Source: RGIG5612 sp045616165 (GTDB lineage: Bacteria; Bacillota; Clostridia; Lachnospirales; Lachnospiraceae). From it: DNA of 31,623 nucleotides. This document shows positions 13,607 through 21,884 of this stretch, in pieces. The notes under the pieces were generated by a model that ran no database searches, was not told where the DNA came from, and saw only the letters and a list, made by a program, of their open reading frames with translations. Every line of letters begins with the position of its first letter. The stretch's first letter is position 1. Position numbers and translations under genes: made by a program. The stretch spans positions 1 through 31,623 of the forward strand of contig JAZLGF010000006.1 of the NCBI GenBank assembly GCA_045616165.1. Direction: 5' to 3'.

Positions 13607-14872
13607 ATGGAGACTGAGCAAAGACAATACATTTGCATAGATTTGAAGAGTTTTTATGCTTCGGTGGAATGCGTGGAGAGGGGGCTTGACCCGATGACGA
13701 CTAATTTAGTTGTCGCTGATCCTACGCGGACCGAGAAGACTATTTGCCTTGCAGTTTCGCCGTCAATGAAAGCGATGGGAGTTCCGGGAAGAGCACGTGT
13801 TTTTCAAATTCCTAAAAATATAGATTATATTATGGCGCCACCGAGGATGAAACTTTACCTCGACTATAGTGCGCGAATTTATGATATATACTTAAAATAT
13901 TTTGCGCCAGAAGATATTCATGTTTACTCGGTCGATGAAGCTTTCATGGATGTGACACATTATCTTTCTTTATACAATCTAACTCCAAAAGAATTAGTCT
14001 TGAAAATTTTAGACGACATAAGAAAAGAGCTCGGACTTTATGCAACGGGTGGAATCGGAACGAACCTCTATTTGGCGAAGATTGCGCTTGATATTATGGC
14101 GAAACATGCGCCGGATTTTATTGGGGAACTTACCGAAGAAAGTTTTAAGGAAAAACTTTGGGACCATCAGCCGCTCACAGACTTTTGGATGATAGGAAAA
14201 GGAACGGTAGCGCGCTTAGAAAATGTTGGCATAAGAACGATGAAAGATATTGCTATGGCGGATGAGCATCTACTTTATAGGCTCTTTGGAATTAATGCGG
14301 AGCTTATTATGGATCATGCGTGGGGGATAGAGCCAATAACAATAGAAGATATAAAAAATTACAAAACAAAATCGACTTCAATTTCAAGTGGACAGGTCCT
14401 TTCTAGGGATTATAATTATAATGAGATGCGCTTAATCGTAAAAGAAATGAGTGAGCTTTTAGCGCTTTCGCTTGTACAAAATCATAAGATTACAGGCAAT
14501 GTTGCGCTGACGCTTGGCTTTGCATATAACTCAGGACAAAAGCCTGTTAGTGCAAGTGAAACGCTTAGCGTTGTTACAAGTTCAAATAGAATTTTAATGG
14601 AAGCACTCATGAATATTTTCGACAGGATTGCGGACCCAGGCCTTTATTATCGAAGAGCATACATATACTTTAACAATTTACAAGATGAAGAGTATGAGCA
14701 GTATGATATCTTCACAAATCCGGAAGAGATGAAAAAGGATAGGGCGTTGCAAAGAGCGGCACTCGAGATTCAAGATAAGTTCGGCAAGAATGCTATTCTA
14801 AAAGGAATGAACCTAAATGAATCGGCAACCACAATAGAAAGGAACGGCCAGATAGGAGGGCACAAAGGTTGA
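13607..14872 (+). CDS. Y-family DNA polymerase, UvrX/UmuC-like
   Basis: This is a translesion DNA polymerase for bypass of damaged template. The catalytic aspartate is D12 in CIDLKSFYASVEC, and the second acidic pair is D110-E111 in YSVDEAFMD. The little-finger domain occupies roughly residues 240-350. The sequence AVSPSMKAMGVPGRARVFQIP near 48-68 (quoted in part) is typical of the UvrX/YqjW group of Bacillus and its phages rather than of DinB. The length of 421 residues fits. The start must be close to 13607, since the catalytic motif begins ten residues in. Only GGGG, two bases away, precedes the ATG, so the mRNA may be leaderless. It overlaps the YolD-like gene by four bases and is under a perfect LexA box. 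Confidence 0.93.
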   Translation: METEQRQYICIDLKSFYASVECVERGLDPMTTNLVVADPTRTEKTICLAVSPSMKAMGVPGRARVFQIPKNIDYIMAPPRMKLYLDYSARIYDIYLKYFAPEDIHVYSVDEAFMDVTHYLSLYNLTPKELVLKILDDIRKELGLYATGGIGTNLYLAKIALDIMAKHAPDFIGELTEESFKEKLWDHQPLTDFWMIGKGTVARLENVGIRTMKDIAMADEHLLYRLFGINAELIMDHAWGIEPITIEDIKNYKTKSTSISSGQVLSRDYNYNEMRLIVKEMSELLALSLVQNHKITGNVALTLGFAYNSGQKPVSASETLSVVTSSNRILMEALMNIFDRIADPGLYYRRAYIYFNNLQDEEYEQYDIFTNPEEMKKDRALQRAALEIQDKFGKNAILKGMNLNESATTIERNGQIGGHKG

Positions 14873-15126
14873 GCCCTTGGTACTGGATTGATAAGCTTAT
14901 GAGCGAAATCCGAAATAGAAGACCGGATAACATAAGACCAAAGATGCCGATAAGCGAAAGAGCAAAGCAGTTTGCTCCTTTTGCTGCACTCGGAAGAACA
15001 GAAAAGATGCTCGATGAAATAAGAAGTGCGCATGATGTGGGCGACCCTGACCGCGAGCGCATCCTCGACGATTTGAGTGTGGATGAGATTCTAAGCATGT
15101 CGTCAGAAACTTCAATAATAGATTAG
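14869..15126 (+). CDS. YolD-like family protein
   Basis: This 85-residue protein is the usual companion of UvrX/YqjW polymerases in Bacillus and its prophages (yolD-uvrX, yqjX-yqjW). The family motif RAKQFAPFAALGRTEKML is at about residues 32-49. It probably assists or regulates the polymerase, but its biochemical role is not established. The start is the TTG at 14869, with AGGAGGG at 14854-14860 eight bases upstream. It overlaps the polymerase stop (TTGA). An ATG at 14899 would lack a ribosome binding site. The C-terminus is acidic (DDLSVDEILSMSSETS). Confidence 0.83.
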   Translation: MSPWYWIDKLMSEIRNRRPDNIRPKMPISERAKQFAPFAALGRTEKMLDEIRSAHDVGDPDRERILDDLSVDEILSMSSETSIID

Positions 15127-15129
15127 CGA

Positions 15130-15193
15130 GTTAAGAACATAATTCGTTATCGGCGAGTTGGAACCCGAGCCAGGAACGAGTTATGTTCTTAAC
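15130..15193 (-). repeat. Hairpin element H1, copy in the yolD-uvrB gap
   Basis: The arms GTTAAGAACATAATTCGTT (15130-15148) and AACGAGTTATGTTCTTAAC (15175-15193) pair over 19 bases with one G-U. The 26-nt loop (15149-15174) read on the minus strand is the same as in the other two H1 copies except for one base. The outer stem has a different sequence from copy A yet remains paired. There is no U-tract after it, so it is not an ordinary terminator. It sits 3 bases after the yolD stop and 29 bases before the uvrB ATG. Confidence 0.8.
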
Positions 15194-15222
15194 GAGCAGT
15201 AGATACAAGCAAAAAATAAGTT

Positions 15223-17268
15223 ATGGACAGATTTATACTACATTCTGAATATCAGCCAACAGGAGACCAGCCGCAAGCAATCCAAAAATTAGTAGACGGC
15301 TTTAAAAGTGGCAATCAATTCGAAACCCTCCTTGGCGTAACAGGCTCAGGAAAAACATTCGCGATGGCAAATGTTATAAAAGAGCTTAATAAACCTACGC
15401 TTGTAATTGCGCATAATAAAACGCTTGCAGGTCAGCTCTATAGTGAGTTCAAGGAGTTCTTCCCAGAGAATGCGGTTGAATATTTTATTTCATATTATGA
15501 TTATTACCAGCCGGAAGCATATGTGCCATCGACCGACACATATATCGAAAAAGATTCTTCAATAAATAATGAAATAGATAGACTTCGCCACTCGGCGACA
15601 ACATCACTAGTCGAAAGAAAAGATGTAATTATCGTTGCGTCGGTTTCATGTATATATGGAATAGGAGATCCAGAAGAGTATGAGCGCATGTGCGTTTCCC
15701 TTAGGCCGGGAATGAAAAAAGATAGAGACGAAGTCATAAAAGAATTAATTGAAATTCAATACGATAGAAATGACATGGACTTCCAGCGAGGCACGTTTAG
15801 AGTGCATGGAGACGTTATAGAAATTCTTCCGGTAGTTACGGAAAAGAACGCAATCAGGATAGAATTTTTCGGAGATGAAATCGATAGGATTACGCAAATC
15901 GATGTGCTAACAGGAGAAGTAAAAGCGCGTATGGAACATGTAGCGATACTTCCTGCGTCATACTATGTAGTGCCACAAGAGCGCATGCAAACAGCACTTG
16001 TTAATATCGCAAAAGAGCTAGACGAACAAGTCGCATATTTCAGAAGTGAAGATAAACTTTTAGAGGCGCAAAGAATTTATGAGCGTACGAACTTTGATAT
16101 GGAGATGCTTAGAGAAACCGGCATATGCTCCGGAATCGAAAATTATTCAAGGCATCTAACGGGCCTGGCACCGGGTGAGGCACCGGCCTGCTTAATAGAT
16201 TTCTTTAAGGACGATTTTTTAATTATCGTAGATGAGTCGCATATGACAGTTCCACAAATAGGAGCTATGTATAATGGCGACCGCTCGAGAAAAGAAACGC
16301 TTGTAAATTATGGCTTTAGACTTCCGTCGGCATTGGATAATAGGCCGCTTCGATTCGAAGAATTTGAAAGCAAGATTGACCAGATGCTTTTTGTTTCGGC
16401 AACTCCGGGTAAATACGAAGCGGAACATGAACTCTTAAGAGCGGAGCAAATAATTAGGCCAACAGGTCTATTGGATCCGGAAGTAATCGTAAAACCGGTC
16501 AAAGGCCAAATAGATGACTTGCTTTCGGAAATAAATAAAGAAATTGAAAACGGAAATAAAGTATTAGTTACTACTCTTACAAAGAAGATGGCAGAAGACC
16601 TCACAGACTTCTTAAAAGAGGCAGGCATAAGAGTTAGATATTTACATTCCGATATTGCGGCATTAGAGCGAACTGAAATAATTAGGGACATGCGTCTCGA
16701 TGTTTTCGATGTACTGGTCGGAATAAACCTTTTAAGAGAAGGATTAGATATACCGGAAATTTCTTTAGTTGCAATTCTTGATGCAGATAAAGAAGGATTT
16801 TTAAGAAGCGAAACTTCGCTTATCCAGACAATCGGAAGAGCTTCGAGAAATGCCCAGGGACATGTTATAATGTATGCAGATACAATAACAAAATCTATGC
16901 GCGTTGCTATTGATGAAACAAATAGAAGACGAAGCATCCAGATGGCATATAACGAAGAACACGGAATAACTCCGACGACTATTAAGAAAGCAGTAAGAGA
17001 TTTAATTAGCATAACAAAAGAAGCTACGCAGGTTAGTGCTAAACTGGAAAAAGATCCTGAGTCGATGACTAAAGCAGAGATAGAAAAACTTATTGCAAAA
17101 GTTGAAAAACAAATGAGAAAAGCGGCAGCAGATTTAGACTTTGAATCAGCAGCAGATTTAAGAGATCAGATGATAGAACTTAAAGAACATTTAGTTGATT
17201 CAGATCCGATGACTAGAAATAAACGCAAAAAAAATACGAAAAAAAGAATTGAGAGAAAGACCAAATAA
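15223..17268 (+). CDS. uvrB: Excinuclease ABC subunit B (UvrB)
   Basis: UvrB is the damage-verifying helicase-like subunit of nucleotide excision repair. It is loaded by UvrA and then bound by UvrC. Walker A GVTGSGKT is near residue 39, the DNA-clamping beta-hairpin with YYDYYQPEAYVPSTDTY begins near 92, the DESH box is near 338, and motif VI QTIGRASRN near 535. A C-terminal UVR domain for UvrC contact (FESAADLRDQMIELKEHL) is near 640-657. The length of 681 residues is normal. The ATG at 15223 has no good ribosome binding site and sits just after a 19-bp hairpin. It is in line with the SOS polymerase operon and 3 bases ahead of uvrA. Confidence 0.97.
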   Translation: MDRFILHSEYQPTGDQPQAIQKLVDGFKSGNQFETLLGVTGSGKTFAMANVIKELNKPTLVIAHNKTLAGQLYSEFKEFFPENAVEYFISYYDYYQPEAYVPSTDTYIEKDSSINNEIDRLRHSATTSLVERKDVIIVASVSCIYGIGDPEEYERMCVSLRPGMKKDRDEVIKELIEIQYDRNDMDFQRGTFRVHGDVIEILPVVTEKNAIRIEFFGDEIDRITQIDVLTGEVKARMEHVAILPASYYVVPQERMQTALVNIAKELDEQVAYFRSEDKLLEAQRIYERTNFDMEMLRETGICSGIENYSRHLTGLAPGEAPACLIDFFKDDFLIIVDESHMTVPQIGAMYNGDRSRKETLVNYGFRLPSALDNRPLRFEEFESKIDQMLFVSATPGKYEAEHELLRAEQIIRPTGLLDPEVIVKPVKGQIDDLLSEINKEIENGNKVLVTTLTKKMAEDLTDFLKEAGIRVRYLHSDIAALERTEIIRDMRLDVFDVLVGINLLREGLDIPEISLVAILDADKEGFLRSETSLIQTIGRASRNAQGHVIMYADTITKSMRVAIDETNRRRSIQMAYNEEHGITPTTIKKAVRDLISITKEATQVSAKLEKDPESMTKAEIEKLIAKVEKQMRKAAADLDFESAADLRDQMIELKEHLVDSDPMTRNKRKKNTKKRIERKTK

Positions 17269-17271
17269 AAT

Positions 17272-20100
17272 ATGGCAGCGAAAGAACAAAAATATATAAA
17301 TATAGTAGGCGCTTCGGAGAATAACTTAAAAAATATTTCATTAAAGATTCCGAGAAATGAGATGGTCGTGTTTACCGGACTTTCGGGTTCAGGAAAATCC
17401 TCTCTTGCTTTTGATACGATTTATGCAGAAGGCCAGCGCCGATACATGGAAAGCTTATCTAGCTACGCAAGACAATTCTTAGGCCAGATGGAAAAGCCAA
17501 AAGTCGAAATGATAGAAGGCTTGTCACCGGCTATATCAATTGACCAAAAAGCTACAAATAGAAACCCACGTTCTACGGTAGGAACGGTTACAGAAATCCA
17601 TGACTATCTTAGACTTTTATATGCGCGTGCCGGAATTCCGCATTGTCCTGAATGTGGAAAAGAAATCTCAAGACAAACGGTTGACCAGATGGCTGATGCA
17701 ATTATGCAACTACCAAAAGGAAGTAAGATTCAACTTTTAGCACCGGTCGTTCGTGGAAGAAAAGGTGAACACGCAAAGCTTTTAGAGTCAGCCAAAAAAT
17801 CAGGCTACGTGCGTGCGAGAATCGATGGCGCAACATACGACCTTGATGAAGAAATAAAATTAGAAAAAAATATAAAGCACAACATAGAAATAATTGTTGA
17901 TAGACTTATTGTTAAAGAGGGTATTGAATCAAGGCTTGTTGATTCAATCGAAAATGTACTTAAGCAAACGGACGGCATAATGACTGTGCTTGTAGGCGAA
18001 GACGAAGAACTTAATTATTCCTCTAACTTTGCGTGTCCGGATTGTGGAATAAACTTAAGCGAAATCGAGCCTAGAAATTTTTCGTTTAATAATCCTTTCG
18101 GTGCATGTGTCGCATGTGCCGGCATCGGATACAAAATGGAATTCGATAAAGATTTAGTTATGCCCGACGATTCACTTAGCATAAATGAAGGCGCTATTGC
18201 AGCGCCGGGATGGGGCAGCGCTAAAAAAGAAGGAAGCTTTACAAACGCAACATTGCAGGCGCTTGCTAAAGCTCACAAAATTAGTCTTGATACACCGTTT
18301 AAGGATTATCCAAAAAAGATTAAAGAAATGTTCTGGCATGGTGATAATATCGAAATCGATGTGCACTATAAAGGCCAAAGGGGACATGGAACATATCCAC
18401 TAGTCTTTGAAGGCTTAATCGAAAACTTAAATAGAAGATATAGAGAATGTCCGGATTCATTTAAGCATGAATACCAAGAATACATGCGCATAAGCCCATG
18501 CGAAGAGTGCGGCGGAAAGCGACTTAATAAAACTTCTCTTGCGGTAACAATTAATAATAAGAATATTCATGATGTGTCGGACATGACAATCAGGGATTCA
18601 AAAGAATTCTTCTCGAATTTGAAATTAAATAAAACGCAAGAGCAAATTGCGGGGCCGATTTTAAAAGAGGTAAATTCGCGTCTTGGATTTTTGATTGATG
18701 TTGGCCTTGATTATTTGACGCTTACTAGATATGCGGCATCACTTTCGGGCGGTGAGGCACAAAGAATTCGTCTTGCAACCCAGATAGGTTCCGGACTTAC
18801 GGGAGTGCTTTATATTTTGGACGAACCTAGTATAGGACTTCACCAAAGAGATAATGACAAACTCCTTGCAACACTAAAACGACTTAGAGACCTTGGAAAT
18901 ACTTTAATCGTTGTTGAACATGACGAGGATACAATGCGCCAGGCGGATTGTATTGTGGATATCGGACCGGGTGCGGGCGAACATGGTGGAGAAGTAGTTG
19001 CGATAGGAACCGCCGAAGATATTATGAAGTGTAAAAAATCTATTACGGGCGATTACCTTAGCAAACGAATTACGATACCAGTTCCGGATGAAAGAAAGAA
19101 ACCTACAGGCTGGATAGAAGTAAAAGGTGCAAAAGAAAACAACCTTAAAAATATAAATGTAAAAGTTCCACTCGGCGTAATGACGGCGGTAACGGGAGTT
19201 TCGGGCTCAGGAAAATCTTCGCTTGTAAACGAGATCCTTTATAAGAGCCTTGCAAAAACTCTTAACTATGCACATCAGATTCCGGGAAAACATAAAGTAA
19301 TCGAAGGCGTAAATCAACTCGATAAAGTTATATGCATAGACCAAAGCCCAATAGGAAGAACACCGAGGTCGAACCCTGCGACGTATACGGGCGTCTTTGA
19401 TTTGATAAGAGATTTATTTGCAGCAACAAATGATGCTAAAGTTCGTGGATATAAAAAAGGACGTTTTAGTTTTAATGTTAAAGGCGGAAGATGCGAAGCA
19501 TGTTCAGGCGACGGAATATTAAAAATTGAAATGCATTTTCTTCCAGACGTTTTTGTTAAGTGCGATACATGTCACGGAATGCGCTATAACAGAGAAACTT
19601 TGGAAGTTAAATACAAAGGAAAGAGCATATATGATGTGCTAGATATGACGGTGGAAGAGGCATTGGAATTTTTCAAAAACATTCCGCGTATCTATCAGAA
19701 GATTAAAACACTCGACGAGGTTGGACTTTCATATATTAAACTTGGCCAATCTTCGACAACACTTTCGGGTGGCGAGGCGCAGCGTGTAAAACTTGCAACA
19801 GAACTTAGCCGAAGACCTACCGGAAAAACTATGTACATATTAGATGAGCCAACAACAGGACTTCATTTCGCAGATGTACATAAGCTCGTAAATATTTTGC
19901 GAAGACTTTCCGAAGGTGGAAACAGTGTAGTTGTAATTGAACACAACCTCGATGTAATAAAAGTTGCCGATTACATAATCGACATGGGACCGGAAGGCGG
20001 AGACAGAGGTGGCACAGTTTTTGCCAAAGGAACGCCTGAGGAGATAGCAAAACATAAGGAAAGCTTTACAGGACAATTCTTGAAAAAATATTTGAAATAA
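17272..20100 (+). CDS. uvrA: Excinuclease ABC subunit A (UvrA)
   Basis: UvrA is the dimeric ABC-type ATPase that finds damaged DNA and delivers UvrB. Two ATPase modules are visible: Walker A GLSGSGKSS near residue 32 with signature LSGGEAQRI near 487, and Walker A GVSGSGKSS near 643 with signature LSGGEAQRV near 830. Zinc modules are present in CPECGKE (near 124), CPDCG (near 256) and CEACSGDG with CDTCHG (near 742-770). The length of 942 residues is typical. It follows uvrB by three bases, and a terminator follows it. Confidence 0.97.
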   Translation: MAAKEQKYINIVGASENNLKNISLKIPRNEMVVFTGLSGSGKSSLAFDTIYAEGQRRYMESLSSYARQFLGQMEKPKVEMIEGLSPAISIDQKATNRNPRSTVGTVTEIHDYLRLLYARAGIPHCPECGKEISRQTVDQMADAIMQLPKGSKIQLLAPVVRGRKGEHAKLLESAKKSGYVRARIDGATYDLDEEIKLEKNIKHNIEIIVDRLIVKEGIESRLVDSIENVLKQTDGIMTVLVGEDEELNYSSNFACPDCGINLSEIEPRNFSFNNPFGACVACAGIGYKMEFDKDLVMPDDSLSINEGAIAAPGWGSAKKEGSFTNATLQALAKAHKISLDTPFKDYPKKIKEMFWHGDNIEIDVHYKGQRGHGTYPLVFEGLIENLNRRYRECPDSFKHEYQEYMRISPCEECGGKRLNKTSLAVTINNKNIHDVSDMTIRDSKEFFSNLKLNKTQEQIAGPILKEVNSRLGFLIDVGLDYLTLTRYAASLSGGEAQRIRLATQIGSGLTGVLYILDEPSIGLHQRDNDKLLATLKRLRDLGNTLIVVEHDEDTMRQADCIVDIGPGAGEHGGEVVAIGTAEDIMKCKKSITGDYLSKRITIPVPDERKKPTGWIEVKGAKENNLKNINVKVPLGVMTAVTGVSGSGKSSLVNEILYKSLAKTLNYAHQIPGKHKVIEGVNQLDKVICIDQSPIGRTPRSNPATYTGVFDLIRDLFAATNDAKVRGYKKGRFSFNVKGGRCEACSGDGILKIEMHFLPDVFVKCDTCHGMRYNRETLEVKYKGKSIYDVLDMTVEEALEFFKNIPRIYQKIKTLDEVGLSYIKLGQSSTTLSGGEAQRVKLATELSRRPTGKTMYILDEPTTGLHFADVHKLVNILRRLSEGGNSVVVIEHNLDVIKVADYIIDMGPEGGDRGGTVFAKGTPEEIAKHKESFTGQFLKKYLK

Positions 20101-20102
20101 AA

Positions 20103-20134
20103 AAAGGTGCTCGCAAGAGAGCACCTTTGATTTT
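20103..20134. terminator. Terminator after uvrA, shared with the converging gene
   Basis: AAAGGTGCTC (20103-20112) pairs with GAGCACCTTT (20119-20128) around GCAAGA, followed by GATTTT. On the opposite strand it is followed by TTTTT, so it also ends the minus-strand gene at 20144. Confidence 0.85.
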
Positions 20135-20143
20135 ACCTTTGTG

Positions 20144-20533
20144 TTAGGCTTTAACTATTTTAAATTCTTTTCCGTAATGAGCAACAGCTTCTTTTTTGAT
20201 TTTCTCTGTTACAGGAACAAGATCTGTAAATTGTTTCTTCTTGTCTGTTCCAGGGATAGTTGCGATTGCATGTTGCAATGTGCCAGAAAGAGTAATGAAC
20301 GTTTGCACGTCAGCCTCATCCATAACCTTAGCATTGATATCACGGCCGGCTTTGCAAATGCCATGCTCATATTCTGCAAATCTGCTATCTTTTGAACCTA
20401 TCTTTTTGTAGAAAAAGAATACTACGTTCTTTGCAAGTTTTCTTTCCTTTGCAGTTAAAAACTTTAGGTCCATGTAATCAGTTCCTTTTTGAGCTTTAGG
20501 AAAGTTCGCATAAAAATTTTCTTTAAATCCCAT
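20144..20533 (-). CDS. Unknown small basic protein
   Basis: This 129-residue protein begins MGFKENFYANF and is rich in lysine, phenylalanine and alanine, with the segment LTAKERKLAKNVVFFFYKKIG and a C-terminal KKEAVAHYGKEFKIVKA. No family motif, signal peptide or membrane helix is recognised. The start is the ATG at 20533, with GAGGT seven bases upstream. A frame extending to 20617 passes through the likely promoter and is rejected. The promoter region carries two TGTACA-containing direct repeats. It is transcribed toward uvrA and divergently from guaA. Confidence 0.7.
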   Translation of the reverse strand: MGFKENFYANFPKAQKGTDYMDLKFLTAKERKLAKNVVFFFYKKIGSKDSRFAEYEHGICKAGRDINAKVMDEADVQTFITLSGTLQHAIATIPGTDKKKQFTDLVPVTEKIKKEAVAHYGKEFKIVKA

Positions 20534-20565
20534 AGTAAATACCTCGTTATTCTTGATAGAATTAT

Positions 20566-20597
20566 TGTACACAAAAAATCTTGTTCTGTACACAAAA
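20566..20597. repeat. Two TGTACACAAAA direct repeats, 21 bp apart
   Basis: The word TGTACACAAAA occurs at 20566-20576 and 20587-20597. Each contains the palindrome TGTACA. The spacing of two helical turns and the position just upstream of the minus-strand gene (one copy overlaps a TACAAT -10-like box on that strand) suggest an operator. Confidence 0.5.
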
Positions 20598-20612
20598 TTT
20601 AATTGAAAATGA

Positions 20613-20641
20613 ATCATGTCTGCACTAAAATACTAAATAGA
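20613..20641 (+). promoter_or_regulatory. Promoter for guaA
   Basis: TTGAAA (20613-20618) and TAAAAT (20636-20641) are separated by 17 bases. The expected leader is about 30 nt and ends in the strong CAGGAGG ribosome binding site. No purine riboswitch is visible in so short a leader. Confidence 0.65.
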
Positions 20642-20677
20642 AAATTAGTGCTAAATAGCAATTCAGGAGGCAAATAA

Positions 20678-21652
20678 ATGACAGGAAATATACGTCCAGA
20701 AAACATGGAAAGAATTAATACGCCAGAGTTAGCAAAAGCTTTTATCGATGAGCAAGTGGCCGAAATTAAAGCTCAAGTAGGAGATAAAAAAGTTCTTCTA
20801 GCGCTATCGGGAGGCGTTGATTCATCAGTAGTTGCGGCATTACTTATTAAGGCTATCGGAGACCAGCTTACATGTGTACATGTAAACCACGGCCTTTTAA
20901 GAAAAGGCGAGCCGGAACAGGTTGTTAAAGTATTTAAAGAAGAATTAGGCGCCAACCTTATTTATGTTGATGCTGTTGATAGATTCTTAGATAAACTTGC
21001 TGGCGTAGATGATCCTGAAACAAAAAGAAAAATTATTGGTGCAGAGTTTATCGAAGTTTTTGCTGAAGAAGCAAAGAAATTAGATGGAATCGAATTCTTA
21101 GGCCAGGGTACAATTTATCCTGACATCTTAGAAAGTGATGGAATTAAGGCTCATCATAATGTTGGAGGCCTTCCAGAAGGATTAAACTTTGAACTTGTTG
21201 AACCAGTAAAACTTTTATACAAAGATGAAGTTAGAGTAGTTGGATGCGAACTTGGACTTCCTGAGTCGATGGTTTATCGTCAACCTTTCCCAGGCCCAGG
21301 TCTTGGCGTTCGTTGCGTAGGCGCTATCACAAGAGATCGTCTCGAAGCTTTAAGAGAAGCTGACGCTATCGTTCGCGAAGAAATCGAAAAGATGGAACAG
21401 GTTCCATGGCAGTACTTCGTTGTCGTTCCTCCGTTTACATCAACTGGAATCAAAGACGGCAAGCGTTACATGGGATGGCCTGCAATCGTAAGAGCTGTCA
21501 ACACTGTTGACGCAGTAACGGCCGAGGCTGCCGAAATCCCATACGAAATTCTCTACACAATTCGCGACAGAATCACAGCCGAGGTTCCAGGCATCAACCG
21601 CGTCCTTTGGGACTTCACCAACAAACCAGTCAGCACGATAGAGTGGGAATAA
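20678..21652 (+). CDS. guaA: GMP synthase, ATP-pyrophosphatase subunit (no amidotransferase domain)
   Basis: This is the synthetase half of GMP synthase, which activates XMP with ATP and aminates it to GMP. The PP-loop LSGGVDSS is at residues 43-50. YPDILES and HHNVGGLPE follow, then the dimerisation domain with RQPFPGPGLGVR and the C-terminal NRVLWDFTNKPVSTIEWE. At 324 residues it lacks the roughly 190-residue N-terminal glutaminase domain of ordinary bacterial GuaA, and the start is well defined by AGGAGG before the ATG. A separate glutaminase subunit (GuaAa type) is not in the window, so ammonia might be supplied by such a subunit elsewhere or used directly. It is followed by a terminator. 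Confidence 0.92.
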   Translation: MTGNIRPENMERINTPELAKAFIDEQVAEIKAQVGDKKVLLALSGGVDSSVVAALLIKAIGDQLTCVHVNHGLLRKGEPEQVVKVFKEELGANLIYVDAVDRFLDKLAGVDDPETKRKIIGAEFIEVFAEEAKKLDGIEFLGQGTIYPDILESDGIKAHHNVGGLPEGLNFELVEPVKLLYKDEVRVVGCELGLPESMVYRQPFPGPGLGVRCVGAITRDRLEALREADAIVREEIEKMEQVPWQYFVVVPPFTSTGIKDGKRYMGWPAIVRAVNTVDAVTAEAAEIPYEILYTIRDRITAEVPGINRVLWDFTNKPVSTIEWE

Positions 21653-21696
21653 CCCAGCCACTTTGAGTTAAGCGGCGAGAGCGAAGAGATAAAAAT

Positions 21697-21736
21697 AAGA
21701 CAGGTGAGTGCTTGCACTTTGGCCTGTCTTTATTTT
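21697..21736 (+). terminator. Terminator of guaA
   Basis: AAGACAGG (21697-21704) pairs with CCTGTCTT (21723-21730), with an inner AGTGC/GCACT stem, and is followed by TATTTTTG. Confidence 0.82.
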
Positions 21737-21748
21737 TGTCTGTTCGCC

Positions 21749-21773
21749 CCTCGACATTTAACGAATGTCGAGG
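21749..21773. other. Perfect 10-bp hairpin of unknown role
   Basis: CCTCGACATT (21749-21758) pairs with AATGTCGAGG (21764-21773) around TAACG. No U-tract follows on the plus strand. Outer bases (GTTCGC and GCGAAAC) can extend the pairing imperfectly. It lies between the guaA terminator and the next operator. Confidence 0.5.
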
Positions 21774-21802
21774 TTGAGATTGGTGCGAAACACCTGCTAT
21801 AA

Positions 21803-21847
21803 ATCATAATTGCGCTTTAGGAATTGAAAATAAAGCGCAATTATGAT
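21803..21847 (+). promoter_or_regulatory. 17-bp perfect inverted repeat around a promoter (candidate operator)
   Basis: ATCATAATTGCGCTTTA (21803-21819) and TAAAGCGCAATTATGAT (21831-21847) are perfectly complementary around 11 bases. The spacer holds TTGAAA (21824-21829), which can pair with TATTCT (21847-21852) as a promoter with a 17-base spacer. The word TAAAGCGCAA recurs inside the gene it precedes (23030 onward). Confidence 0.65.
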
Positions 21848-21884
21848 ATTCTAATTCGAGATTATTTGAAAATGAGGTGCAATT

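Noticed and set aside
16308..17012. Long antisense frame over uvrB
   Set aside because: It is a by-product of uvrB codon composition, with no recognisable protein and no start signals.
20534..20617. N-terminal extension of the minus-strand gene at 20144
   Set aside because: It covers the promoter-like region and direct repeats, while the ATG at 20533 has GAGGT at a good distance.
20642..20677. Purine riboswitch before guaA
   Set aside because: The leader is only about 30 nt, too short for the purine aptamer.
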